NCBI RefSeq assembly: GCF_001713355.1
Contig: NZ_CP016448.1
Location: 372,001 to 436,000, forward strand
DNA length: 64,000 nucleotides
Source: Methyloversatilis sp. RAC08
GTDB lineage: Bacteria; Pseudomonadota; Gammaproteobacteria; Burkholderiales; Rhodocyclaceae
Reading direction: 5' to 3'
Shown here: positions 8,521-17,500 of the stretch, piece after piece
Layout of the letters: the number at the start of each line of letters is the position of its first letter
Numbering within the stretch: position 1 is the stretch's first letter
The notes under the pieces: generated by a model
The model's database searches: none
Told to the model about the DNA's origin: nothing
Seen by the model: only the letters and a program-made list of their open reading frames with translations
Translations under genes and position numbers: made by a program

Positions 8521-8940
8521 ATGACCATGCACACCCCGCACAGCCGCCTCGCACCTTCACTGCCAGCGCCCGCCCGCACGACCTTGCCCCTGCTGGCACT
8601 GGCCCTGTCCGCCCTGCTGCTCGGCGCCTGCGCCTCCACGCCGCCCCCGGTGGAAAAGATGGCCGTTGCCGAAGCGGCTGTCGAACGCGCCAGCAGCGCC
8701 GGCACCCGGGAAAACGCGCCGGCTGAACTGCAGATCGCCATCGGCAAGCTCACCCGTGCCCGTCAGGCGGTCGCCAACAAGGATTACGAACGCGCCGGCC
8801 AGCTCGCCGAACAGGCCGAACTCGATGCCCATGTTGCCGAAGCGCATGCCCAGTCGGTGCGCTCGCAGCGCAGCGCCACCGAGTCGCAGAACGCCGCCCG
8901 CGTGCTGCAGGAAGAAATCAACCGCAAGATCGTTCGCTGA
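8521..8940 (+). CDS. DUF4398 lipoprotein
   Basis: A 139-residue lipoprotein; the lipobox LLGAC lies near residue 38 after a long signal peptide. The mature part is a helical region with KMAVAEAAVERASSAG, APAELQIAIGKLTRARQAV and YERAGQLAEQAELDAHVAEA, the DUF4398 pattern. These proteins commonly sit directly upstream of an OmpA-domain lipoprotein carrying a similar N-terminal region, as here (30-bp gap). An ATG at 8527 is an alternative start. Confidence 0.8.
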   Translation: MTMHTPHSRLAPSLPAPARTTLPLLALALSALLLGACASTPPPVEKMAVAEAAVERASSAGTRENAPAELQIAIGKLTRARQAVANKDYERAGQLAEQAELDAHVAEAHAQSVRSQRSATESQNAARVLQEEINRKIVR

Positions 8941-8970
8941 CCCGAGCGGTCAGCGCATCAGGAGCCCCAT

Positions 8971-9891
8971 ATGACATCGAACACCAAGATCCGCACGCTG
9001 TGCATCGCCCTGTTCGGCGCCTCGCTGGCAGCCTGCAGCAGCGTGCCGGAGCGCAACAGCGCACTCGACCAGTCACGCGAGCGCGTCGTCGCCGCACGCA
9101 GCGATCCGCAGGTCAGCGCGCTGGCGGCAGATGAACTGCGCGACGCCGAAGCGTCCGTCAGCCGGGCCGAGCAGGCCTGGACGGCGGGCACGCGCAAGGA
9201 CACCGTCGATCACCTCGCCTACCTGGCCGATCAGCGCACCCTGATTGCCCGCGAAACCGCCACGGGACGCGCGGCGCAGGCCGTGACCGCAGGGGCCGCC
9301 GCCGAGCGCGACCGCATGCGGCTGGCCGAACGGACGGCCGAGGCGGACAACACGCGCCGCCAGCTGATCGCCTCCGAGCAACGCAACCAGGTCAAGAGTA
9401 CCCAGCTTGCCGAAGCCGAATCGTCCGCCCTGCGCGATCAGGCCAGCATGGAACAAAGCCGGTCACGCGTCGAAACGCTGGAAGCCGAACTGACGGCGTT
9501 GAACGCGAAGCAGACCGATCGCGGCATGGTCGTCACGCTGGGTGGGGTGCTGTTCTACAGCGGCAAGTCGGATCTGCTGTCCAGCGGATCGGCCGACATG
9601 ATCCGGCTGGCTGACTTCTTCAAGCGCAATCCTCAGCGCAGCGCCACGATCGAGGGCTATACCGACAGCGTAGGCTCGGCCGCAAGCAACCTTTCGCTGT
9701 CCGGGCGCCGCGCGAATGCGGTCATGGCCGAACTGGTCAAGCTCGGTGTGGCGTCCGATCGGCTGAGCACGCGCGCGTTCGGCGAAGAGCAGCCGGTGGC
9801 CGGCAACGACACGGCTGCCGGCCGCCAGATGAACCGGCGCGTGGACATCGTTTTCGGCCCGCCGCCGAGTGGCGTGTCGAGCAGTCAATAA
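8971..9891 (+). CDS. OmpA-family peptidoglycan-associated lipoprotein
   Basis: A 306-residue protein with lipobox LAAC at about residue 22 and AGGAGCCCC before the start. Residues 30-180 form a DUF4398-like coiled coil. Residues 190-300 are an OmpA C-terminal domain with GGVLFYSGKSDLLSSG, IEGYTDSVGSAASNLSLSGR and the closing NRRVDIVF. This domain binds peptidoglycan diaminopimelate through conserved Asp and Arg residues, anchoring the outer membrane to the wall. It probably forms an operon with the preceding DUF4398 lipoprotein. Confidence 0.9.
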   Translation: MTSNTKIRTLCIALFGASLAACSSVPERNSALDQSRERVVAARSDPQVSALAADELRDAEASVSRAEQAWTAGTRKDTVDHLAYLADQRTLIARETATGRAAQAVTAGAAAERDRMRLAERTAEADNTRRQLIASEQRNQVKSTQLAEAESSALRDQASMEQSRSRVETLEAELTALNAKQTDRGMVVTLGGVLFYSGKSDLLSSGSADMIRLADFFKRNPQRSATIEGYTDSVGSAASNLSLSGRRANAVMAELVKLGVASDRLSTRAFGEEQPVAGNDTAAGRQMNRRVDIVFGPPPSGVSSSQ

Positions 9892-9920
9892 GCTGGCGAT
9901 GGTACGCACGGGCGCCGGTC

Positions 9921-9938
9921 GGCTGCCGCAAGGCAGCC
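9921..9938 (+). terminator. Candidate terminator hairpin after the OmpA gene
   Basis: GGCTGCC and GGCAGCC form a perfect 7-bp stem around a GCAA tetraloop, 29 bp after the OmpA-domain gene. No U-run follows, so termination is inferred from position and stem stability only. Confidence 0.45.
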
Positions 9939-10033
9939 AACTTGCGAGCGCCCATGCCGAAAGCCGGACTGATGCCCCGTCGCGAGGCGTAAAATCAGCG
10001 CACAGCCGCGAGCCAACCACCACCGGACCATCG

Positions 10034-10468
10034 ATGCAAAGCGATTCAGGAGACGTCCGGACTGCGGGATCTCATCAGGCGGATGCCGCCGACCCGACGC
10101 GTCCGTCCTCTTCGCAGCTCGATGCGACGGTGGCTACATGGCAGACGCTGCACGCAAGTCTTTCCCCCATCATCGGCCAGCGCGGTGTTGCCGCGCTCAT
10201 CAGGCGCAGCCTTTACCTGACGCGTGATGCCCATCCCTGGCTGTCTCCGGTCTGCGACACCGCAGCCGGACAGGATCTGCTGGCTCCGCTGAGCAGTGCA
10301 TTGCTGCTGCAGACCGAGCCGGAAGCCATCGCAGCCCACGGCGCACTGCTTGGCAACTTCCGTGATCTGCTTGCCACACTCATCGGCGAATCACTGACCG
10401 AGAGGTTGCTGCGACCCGCACTCGACCACACTTCCAGCGGCCCCACCGCACAGGACATCACGCCATGA
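10034..10468 (+). CDS. Hypothetical protein coupled to kaiC-like gene
   Basis: A 144-residue helical protein of unrecognised family. Residues 40-135 contain WQTLHASLSPIIGQRGVAAL, an Arg-rich turn (IRRSLYLTRDAHPWL) and FRDLLATLIGESLTERLLRP near the end. The stop overlaps the start of the KaiC-like gene (ATGA), so translation is probably coupled and the products may act together. No cofactor or catalytic motif is visible. It may be a small partner or regulator of the ATPase; this is inference from position. Confidence 0.65.
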   Translation: MQSDSGDVRTAGSHQADAADPTRPSSSQLDATVATWQTLHASLSPIIGQRGVAALIRRSLYLTRDAHPWLSPVCDTAAGQDLLAPLSSALLLQTEPEAIAAHGALLGNFRDLLATLIGESLTERLLRPALDHTSSGPTAQDITP

Positions 10469-11958
10469 CCACCGGCAAAGCAAGCATCAATCGCCTGAAG
10501 ACAGGTGTTCCAGGGCTGGACGAAGTGCTCGGCGGCGGGCTGCCGGAGTTCTCCTGCAATCTGATCGCCGGCCCACCGGGCTGCGGCAAGACCACGCTGG
10601 CGCACCAGATCATGTTCGCACTGGCCACGCCCGAGCGGCCGGCGATCTATTTCACCGTGCTGGGCGAGCCGCCGCTGAAGATGCTGCGCTATCAGCAGCA
10701 ATTCGATTTTTTCGAACTGGACAAGCTGAACCGCTCGATCCGCTTCGTGAACCTGGCCGACGACGTCGCCTGCGGCAATCTCGACAAGGTACTCGACCAC
10801 ATCGTGGCCGAGGTCGAAGCGCGCGGACCGGGGCTGGTGTTCGTCGATTCCTTCCGCTCGGTCATCCTGGCAAGCCAGAATGACGGCACATCGTTCATCA
10901 CGCTGCAGCACTTCATCCAGAACCTCGGCGTATTGATGACGAGCTGGCAGGCCACCACCTTCCTGATCGGCGAGTACTTCTCCGACTGCGATCCGAATCC
11001 GATCTTCACCGTCGCGGACGGACTGATCTGGCTGCGCCAGAGCGTCGAGCGCAACTCGATGGTGCGCAAGATGGAGGTCATGAAGATGCGCGGTCAGCCC
11101 TCGCTGCCCGGCCTGCACACATTCCGCATCAACAGCAGCGGCATCCATGTGTTCGCGCCGCCCCAGCTGACGAGCGCGCTGCGCGTCGACCGCACGGCGG
11201 CCGGTGCCGCGCGGGTGGGCCTGGGCGTGCCGGGTCTCGATGAAATGATGGGCGGCGGCCTGCCGCGCGGCTTTTCGCTGCTGGTCGCCGGACCCTCCGG
11301 TTCCGGCAAGAGCATTCTGGCTGCGGCCTTTCTGGCCGAAGGCGCGCGCCATGGCGAAACATCGGTCATTGCCGCCTTCGAACAACGGGCGCGGCTGACG
11401 CACGGCTCCGTGCTCGCCCCGCTGATCAAGTCGGGCCGCATCGGCGTGGTCGACAGCAGCGCGCCCGGTGTGTCGGTGGATGAAATCGCCCGCCTGCTGA
11501 TCACCGAAATCGAGCGGCTGCAGGCGACCCGTGTGGTCATCGATTCGCTGTCCGGGTTCGAACTGGCGCTGGCACCGACCTTCCGCGCCGATTTCCGCGA
11601 ATCGCTGTCGCGCCTGGTGTCGGCGCTGGCCGCCACCGGTGTCACCGTGCTGATGACGTCGGAACTGGAAGACCGCTACAGCGACCTGCGCTTCAGCCCG
11701 TATGGCTCGGCCTTCCTGACCGATGCCATCATCGTGCAGCGCTATGTCGAAATGGACAGTCAGCTCAAGCGTGTGATGGCGGTGGTGAAGGTGCGCGGCA
11801 GCGCGCACTCGAACGAGCTGCGTCAGTTCACCATCGTCGATGAAGGCATCTGCATCGGCGAGCGGATCAACGGTCACGAAGGCCTGCTGGGTGGTCAGCC
11901 GGCGCGGCAGAACTCGGGCAATTCCGCCGGATCGGCAGCACAGGCAGCGCCAACCTGA
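10465..11958 (+). CDS. KaiC-like double RecA-domain ATPase
   Basis: A 497-residue protein with two RecA/KaiC domains in tandem, close to cyanobacterial KaiC length (about 520). Domain 1 has LDEVLGGGLPEFSCN and Walker A GPPGCGKTT near residue 34. Domain 2 has LDEMMGGGLPRGFS and Walker A GPSGSGKS near residue 275. Where cyanobacterial KaiC carries its Ser/Thr autophosphorylation pair just before TDTII, this protein reads SAFLTDAII, so the phosphosites are absent. In domain 2 the paired catalytic glutamates read EQ. The gene is flanked by a coupled small ORF and a GGDEF/kinase-like protein, so a signalling ATPase role is likely; no kaiA or kaiB is present. Confidence 0.9.
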   Translation: MTTGKASINRLKTGVPGLDEVLGGGLPEFSCNLIAGPPGCGKTTLAHQIMFALATPERPAIYFTVLGEPPLKMLRYQQQFDFFELDKLNRSIRFVNLADDVACGNLDKVLDHIVAEVEARGPGLVFVDSFRSVILASQNDGTSFITLQHFIQNLGVLMTSWQATTFLIGEYFSDCDPNPIFTVADGLIWLRQSVERNSMVRKMEVMKMRGQPSLPGLHTFRINSSGIHVFAPPQLTSALRVDRTAAGAARVGLGVPGLDEMMGGGLPRGFSLLVAGPSGSGKSILAAAFLAEGARHGETSVIAAFEQRARLTHGSVLAPLIKSGRIGVVDSSAPGVSVDEIARLLITEIERLQATRVVIDSLSGFELALAPTFRADFRESLSRLVSALAATGVTVLMTSELEDRYSDLRFSPYGSAFLTDAIIVQRYVEMDSQLKRVMAVVKVRGSAHSNELRQFTIVDEGICIGERINGHEGLLGGQPARQNSGNSAGSAAQAAPT

Positions 11959-11983
11959 CTCGCCACGGCGCGCTCGGGTCATC

Positions 11984-13615
11984 ATGAACAACCTGCCACC
12001 GGACGACGAGTTGCCCGGCGCTTCAGCCGGTGCGACCGCCGCGCAGTTCGAGGCCCATACCCGCGCGCTGAAAGCGGAACTGACGCGCCTGCAGCGCGAA
12101 CTCGACGACCTGAAGCATGGCTTCAATGCGACGCAGGCCGCCGACCTGCTCGAAGCGAACGAAAACCTCGTGCTTGCCGCACTGCAGGCGGAGGCGATTG
12201 CCGAAAGTGCCACGCTGACGCTGGACGAACTGGCACGCAACAGCCAACGCGATCCGCTCACCGGCACGCCCAACCGCGGTCTGATGAACGACCGTCTGGA
12301 CAGCGCGATCACGCTGGCCCGGCGGCGCGGCACGCATATCGCGGTGCTGTTCGTCGACCTCGACTACTTCAAGCCGATCAACGACACGCTGGGGCATCCG
12401 GTCGGCGATGCCGTGCTGTGTCAGGTCGCGCGCCGTCTGGAGAGCGTGGTGCGCGACTCCGACACCGTCAGCCGCTACGGTGGCGACGAATTCCTGGTAC
12501 TGCTGGCAGAAGTGAACCAGGCGTCCGATGCCGCCCAGATCGCCGCCAAGATGCTGGCGTCGCTGGGCGAGCCCTGCCATGTCGGAGACCTCTTGCTGCG
12601 CCTGTCGGCCAGCATCGGCATTTCACTGTTTCCGCAAGATGGTGAAGACGTCGCCACCTTGATCGACCGCGCCGACGTCGCCATGTATCGCGCCAAGCGT
12701 GAAGGCGGTGGCTGCTTCGACTTTCACCGCGAAGACATCGCGCGCGCAGTCGGGCTGGAGGCGCGCGTCGGTCCCGTTCAGCCGCTGCCGATATCGCATC
12801 GCGAATTCGTGCTGGCCGAGCGTGAAATGCATGTGCGCAACCTGCGCGAAGCGAACGAGAATCTGACGCTTGCGCTGCTGGCCGCACAGGCGCTCGACGA
12901 ACAGGCCGACCAGATGCGCTCGCAGCAGATCCGCTTTCTGGCCATGGTGGCCGAAAATCTGCGCAAGCCGCTGCAGCCGATCCGTACGGCGGCAGAGATG
13001 CTCAGCCGCGCACCGAACGACGAAGCACTGCGCGCCCGGCTGCCGGCCATCATCAAGCGGCAGGTCCGCCGCATGTCGCGACTGGTCGATGACCTGGTCG
13101 CGGCCGGCCCGCCCGGCGCCGCCGATGTCATGTGCGAACTGCGCCGGATCGATCTGATGGCGGTACTGGGTGAAGCGTCCGACCAGGCACGCCGCGCGCT
13201 CGATGGCCGGCGCCAGCGCCTGGTAACGTCGTGGCCGGCCGATCTGCCGCCGGTGCGCGGTCAAGCGGTACGTCTGATCGGCATCATCGCCCGGCTGCTC
13301 GAGAATGCGTCCAGTCATTCGGCCGACGGCAGCGAAATCCGCCTTTCAGTCGATATCGTCGATGGATGGGCGCACATCACGGTGTCGGACGACGGCGCAG
13401 GCATCGCAGCCGACGCGCTGCCCGCGATCTTTGCGGCCGCTGCATCGAGCGTGCCATCGGCGCGACGCAGCGGCATGGCCTTGCACAGGCTGCGCGATCT
13501 GGTCGAGGCGCAGGGTGGCAGCCTGTGCGCCAGCAGCGCAGGACCCGGTCTTGGCAGCCGGTTCTCGATCAGCCTGCCGCAGGACGCGCAGGTGGTCGAC
13601 GAGGCGAACGGATGA
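11984..13615 (+). CDS. GGDEF protein with degenerate histidine-kinase-like C-terminus
   Basis: A 543-residue protein starting 25 bp after the KaiC-like gene. The N-terminus is a coiled coil. Residues 85-240 form a complete GGDEF domain, with VDLDYFKPINDTLGH, the active-site RYGGDEF at about 165-171 and an upstream RDSD that fits the inhibitory RxxD site. Active diguanylate cyclase activity is therefore expected. Residues 290-530 resemble a histidine kinase. The H-box reads FLAMVAENLRKPL where family members have H followed by E, so the phosphoacceptor histidine is missing. The ATPase part keeps an N-box (ENASSHS) and a DDGAGI G1 box. It may use ATP binding as a sensor input for c-di-GMP synthesis. 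Confidence 0.85.
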   Translation: MNNLPPDDELPGASAGATAAQFEAHTRALKAELTRLQRELDDLKHGFNATQAADLLEANENLVLAALQAEAIAESATLTLDELARNSQRDPLTGTPNRGLMNDRLDSAITLARRRGTHIAVLFVDLDYFKPINDTLGHPVGDAVLCQVARRLESVVRDSDTVSRYGGDEFLVLLAEVNQASDAAQIAAKMLASLGEPCHVGDLLLRLSASIGISLFPQDGEDVATLIDRADVAMYRAKREGGGCFDFHREDIARAVGLEARVGPVQPLPISHREFVLAEREMHVRNLREANENLTLALLAAQALDEQADQMRSQQIRFLAMVAENLRKPLQPIRTAAEMLSRAPNDEALRARLPAIIKRQVRRMSRLVDDLVAAGPPGAADVMCELRRIDLMAVLGEASDQARRALDGRRQRLVTSWPADLPPVRGQAVRLIGIIARLLENASSHSADGSEIRLSVDIVDGWAHITVSDDGAGIAADALPAIFAAAASSVPSARRSGMALHRLRDLVEAQGGSLCASSAGPGLGSRFSISLPQDAQVVDEANG

Positions 13616-13621
13616 ATGCGG

Positions 13622-14515
13622 TCAGTGCGCGGGCGTTGCGGCCGACCCGGTCGCGCGCGGCGGTGCCGCCGGTATGACTTCCACGGCCAGCGCAGCGCCC
13701 AGCAGGAATATCTGGCTCGAGCCGTAGAACCAGATCAGCAGCGCAGCGAAAGAGCCTGCCGCACCGAGCGCCGATTCGGTCGCCGTGGTCGCGATGTACA
13801 GCCCGATGGCGTAGCGACCCAGCATGAACAGCATGGCAGCGAAGCAGGCGCCCACGGCCGCATGCAGCCAGGGCATGCGATGGTCCGGCAGCCAGCGCAG
13901 CAGGGTGGCGAACAGCAGCGCGATCACGCCGAACGAAAACACCGCTTCGACCACCAGCACCACCGGCAGCAATACCGGCCAGATGTTGGTCACGTGATGC
14001 ATCGCGACCAGCACCGCCGTCTGCGCGACCAGTGCCACGGCGAGCAGAAAGCCGCCGCCGAGCACGATGCCCAGCGCGAGCAGCCTCACCTGCAGCAGCC
14101 GGAGCCAGGAAAAAGGCACCACAGGTTCGCCCAGCATGGCCTGCAGCGCGGCGCGCAGTTCGATGAATACACCGGTCGCACCGATCAGCGTGCCGCCCAG
14201 CGCCAGCCAGGGCCCCAGCGAGCCGTTGCCGTCACCGCTCGACCGTTCACTGGCACGCTGCAGCAGGTCGGACACGGTACCCGCTTCGCGCGGACCGATC
14301 AGCCCGGACAGCGCATCGATCAGCGCCACCTGCGCACTTTCATCGCCGAGCACCCAGAACATGACGCGCGTCACCACGACGATCAGCGGCGCTATCGCGA
14401 ACGCTGCGTAGAAAGCCACCGCCGCACCGTAGGTCATGCCGCGCGCGTCGTCATAGCGGCGCAGGGTGGCCAGCGCGATCCGCCATACCTCGGCCAGGCC
14501 GCGCGGGCACTTCAT
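13622..14515 (-). CDS. YihY/BrkB-family membrane protein
   Basis: A 297-residue inner-membrane protein. It opens with MTYGAAVAFYAAFAIAPLI, the first-helix signature of the YihY/BrkB (formerly RNase BN) family. About six membrane segments follow and the protein ends in FYGSSQIFLLGAALAVE, also typical. Family function is uncertain. Its start overlaps the stop of the cyclic glucan synthase gene (ATGA), indicating translational coupling. It may assist export or membrane handling of that product, but this is inference from position. Confidence 0.85.
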   Translation of the reverse strand: MKCPRGLAEVWRIALATLRRYDDARGMTYGAAVAFYAAFAIAPLIVVVTRVMFWVLGDESAQVALIDALSGLIGPREAGTVSDLLQRASERSSGDGNGSLGPWLALGGTLIGATGVFIELRAALQAMLGEPVVPFSWLRLLQVRLLALGIVLGGGFLLAVALVAQTAVLVAMHHVTNIWPVLLPVVLVVEAVFSFGVIALLFATLLRWLPDHRMPWLHAAVGACFAAMLFMLGRYAIGLYIATTATESALGAAGSFAALLIWFYGSSQIFLLGAALAVEVIPAAPPRATGSAATPAH

Positions 14516-17500
14516 GCCGTGACCGCCTGCACCGGCGACCGGGCCGCCGAAGCCAAACTTGCCGCAGCGATCACCAGATGGCGGCTGTGCTCGCCGGCAG
14601 TCGCCAGATCCAGCCATTCGCCGACCGCCAGCGGCAGCAGGCCGGCCGCGCGCGCGCCGGCGATATCCGCCAGTGCACCGGCCGCACACACGGTGATGTC
14701 ATGCCGGCGACCCGCGCGCCGCACGGTGAGCGTCACCTTCGGCCAGTGGCCGGGCAGACGGGGTACGACGCACAGGCTTCCCTGACGCACCCGCAGGCCG
14801 CACATCGATTCGATCGCGGCGTGGTGCATCCAGGCGGCCGAGCCGGTGTACCAGCTCCAGCCGCCGCGTCCGGCATACGGCGGCTGGGTGTAGATGTCGC
14901 CCGCCATCACGTAGGGCTCGAGTCCGTAGGCGGCGCTCCGCGCCTCGTTGTCCGCCCGGTGCGCCGGGCTGAGCCCGGTGAAGGTTCGCCATGCGGCATC
15001 GACATCTCCCAGTTCGGCCTGCGCCATCAGTGCCCATACCGCGGCATGCGCATACTGCCCGCCATTCTCGCGCACGCCGGGCGGATAGGCCTGGATGTAG
15101 CCGGCATCCGGCCGGGCATGCTGCAACGGCGGATCGAGCAGGCGCACCAGACCGTTCGTCTCATCCGTCAGCAGGCGGCCGACCGATGCCATCGACGCCT
15201 GCTGCTGCGCCGGTGTGGCGACGCCGGACAGCACGCCCCAGGCCTGCGCGATGAGATCTATTCGGCATTCTTCGTTGCGGCGCGAGCCCAATGGCGTGCC
15301 GTCGTCGAAGAAGGCGCGCACGAACCATTCGCCGTCCCACGCCGCGCCGCGCAGCGCATCGCGCCAGCCGGCGGCAGCCAGCTGCCAGCGTTCGGCACGG
15401 CCGGTTTCGCCCTCGGCGTGCGCGAGCACGCTGAAGCGGGCCACCACCTGACACAGGAACCAGCCCAGCCAGACCGACTCGCCACGCCCTTCATGGCCGA
15501 CCCGGTTCATGCCGTCATTCCAGTCGCAGGTGCCGATCAGCGGCAACCCGTGCGTGCCGACCGCAAGACTGCAGTCGATGGCCCGTGCGCAGTGTTCGTA
15601 CAGCGACACCGGCTGCGTGCCGATGCGCGGCACGTAGTAGGCGTCCTCCGCGCCTTCGGGTATCGGGTCGCCTTCGAGGAAGGGCACCAGCTCGTCGAAC
15701 ACCTCGACGTCGCCCGTGACCTCGATGTAGCGGGCCGCGGCGAACGGCAGCCACAGGCGGTCGTCGGAACAGCGGGTACGCACGCCGGCGCCGGTCGGCG
15801 CATGCCACCAGTGCTGCACGTCGCCTTCGGCGAACTGGCGCGATGCCGACAGCAGCAGCTGGGCGCGCAGCAGCGCCGGCGCGGCGACGCACAGTGCCAT
15901 CGCATCCTGCAGCTGGTCGCGAAAGCCGAACGCGCCACCGGCCTGGTAGAAGCCGGCGCGCGCCCACAGACGGCAGGCCACCGTCTGGTAGGGCAGCCAG
16001 CGATTCACCATCACATCGAACAGCGGGTCGGGACTGCTCACCGTCACCGCGTCGAGCAGGCTGTTCCACCGGGCACGCACCGCCTGTTCGCGCTGCACGG
16101 CACCCTGCTCCGCCGCAGTGCGCGCCAGCATGCCCGCGGCACGCGGCGATTCGCCGTGTCCGAGCAGGAAGACATGCGTGGACGACTCGCCCGGCGCCAG
16201 ATTGACCGTCACCGACAGCGCGGCGCACGGATCGACGCCGATGGCGTCCTGCGCACCCAGCCGATCCGGCATGACCGGCCGGCCGTCCGGGCCGAACAGT
16301 TCGCGCCGGTCGCAGGTCCAGTCCGCCAGCGTGGCGACGCCCGGCCTGCCATCGGCGCCCTCGCGCTGGAGCACGACAAAGGCGGTGCTGTTGCCGAAGC
16401 CGGCATGGCCATCGCACTGGGTCGCCAGAAGTGCATCGATCTGGCGCGCCGAGGCGTCCGGTAACGCCAGCCGCGCGAACGCCGTGCGCACCGACTGGCG
16501 GTCGCTGCGCAGCGCACCGATCACCCACTCGAACACGCCGATCAACCGCAATGACTGCGCACGCGCGCCGCGGTTGGCGAGCACGATGCGCACCTGCTTG
16601 ACCGATGCGTCCGGGTCGACGCACCAGGTCGCCTGCACGTCGATGTCGCCGCGCCGGTGACGCAGCGTCGTCAGGCCCTGCCCGTGTTCGATGCGATAGG
16701 GCACGTCGGCGGCAGCGGCACCGGCGCCGACGCTCCAGAGGTCGCCGCTGCGCAGGTCCTGCAGATGAAAGGTTTCGCCGCCCGCATCGCCGACCGGGTC
16801 GTTCGACCAGCCGGTGAGCTGGTTCAGCCGGCTGTTGCCGGCCCAGGTGTAACCGGTGCCGACTTCCGACACCTGGCTGCCGAAATCCGGATTGGCGAGC
16901 ACATTGATCCACGGCCGCAGCGTGCGGTGCGCATCGGTCACGGTGAAGCGGAAATCGCCGCTTCCAGCATCGAACACACCCTTCGGCGGCAGACCGACGG
17001 CACCCTGACGCGCCGCCGGCAGCGCGGTCGCCGGCTGTTCGGCGCGCGCGTCGAGCGCGCTGTCATGCCAGTCCACCAGATCCTGCACGTGATGCGACAG
17101 CGGCCGGCCATCGGCATGCAGACTGGCCCTGGCCAGCGCGGCCAGCGCAGCCCGCTCGGCGGGCGACAGCTCGTCGGCGTACATCAGATACAGGCCGCAG
17201 GCGCGTGCCGGCGCAGTCGCGACGACCTCGGCCGCGTAACGCTCGCGCAGCGCGGCCAGCTCGGCCTGCAAGGGCATCAGGTAAGAGTGGGCCTCGCCGT
17301 TGAGCACCACCAGATCGCAGGTCAGGCCGCCCCATGACCACCAGCGCAGCGCCTGAAACAGCGAGCGCAGCATGCGCACACCCTGCACCGCGCTGGCGTG
17401 CACCACGATGATCGGCCGGTCACCCGACATGCCGAGCCGCCACAACGTGCGTCGGTCATGCAGTGCGCCGCCCGCCGGCGCTTCGAGCGGTGCCGGACGC

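Noticed and set aside
10465-11958. True circadian kaiABC locus
   Set aside because: There is no kaiA or kaiB and the phosphorylation residues are missing; KaiC-like ATPases without clocks are common.
14578-16464. Long plus-strand open frames opposite the glucan synthase and elsewhere (for example 18679-20769, 38945-41041, 26554-28554)
   Set aside because: They are antisense frames kept open by high GC; their translations are His/Arg/Gln/Ala-rich and the opposite strand encodes well-conserved proteins.
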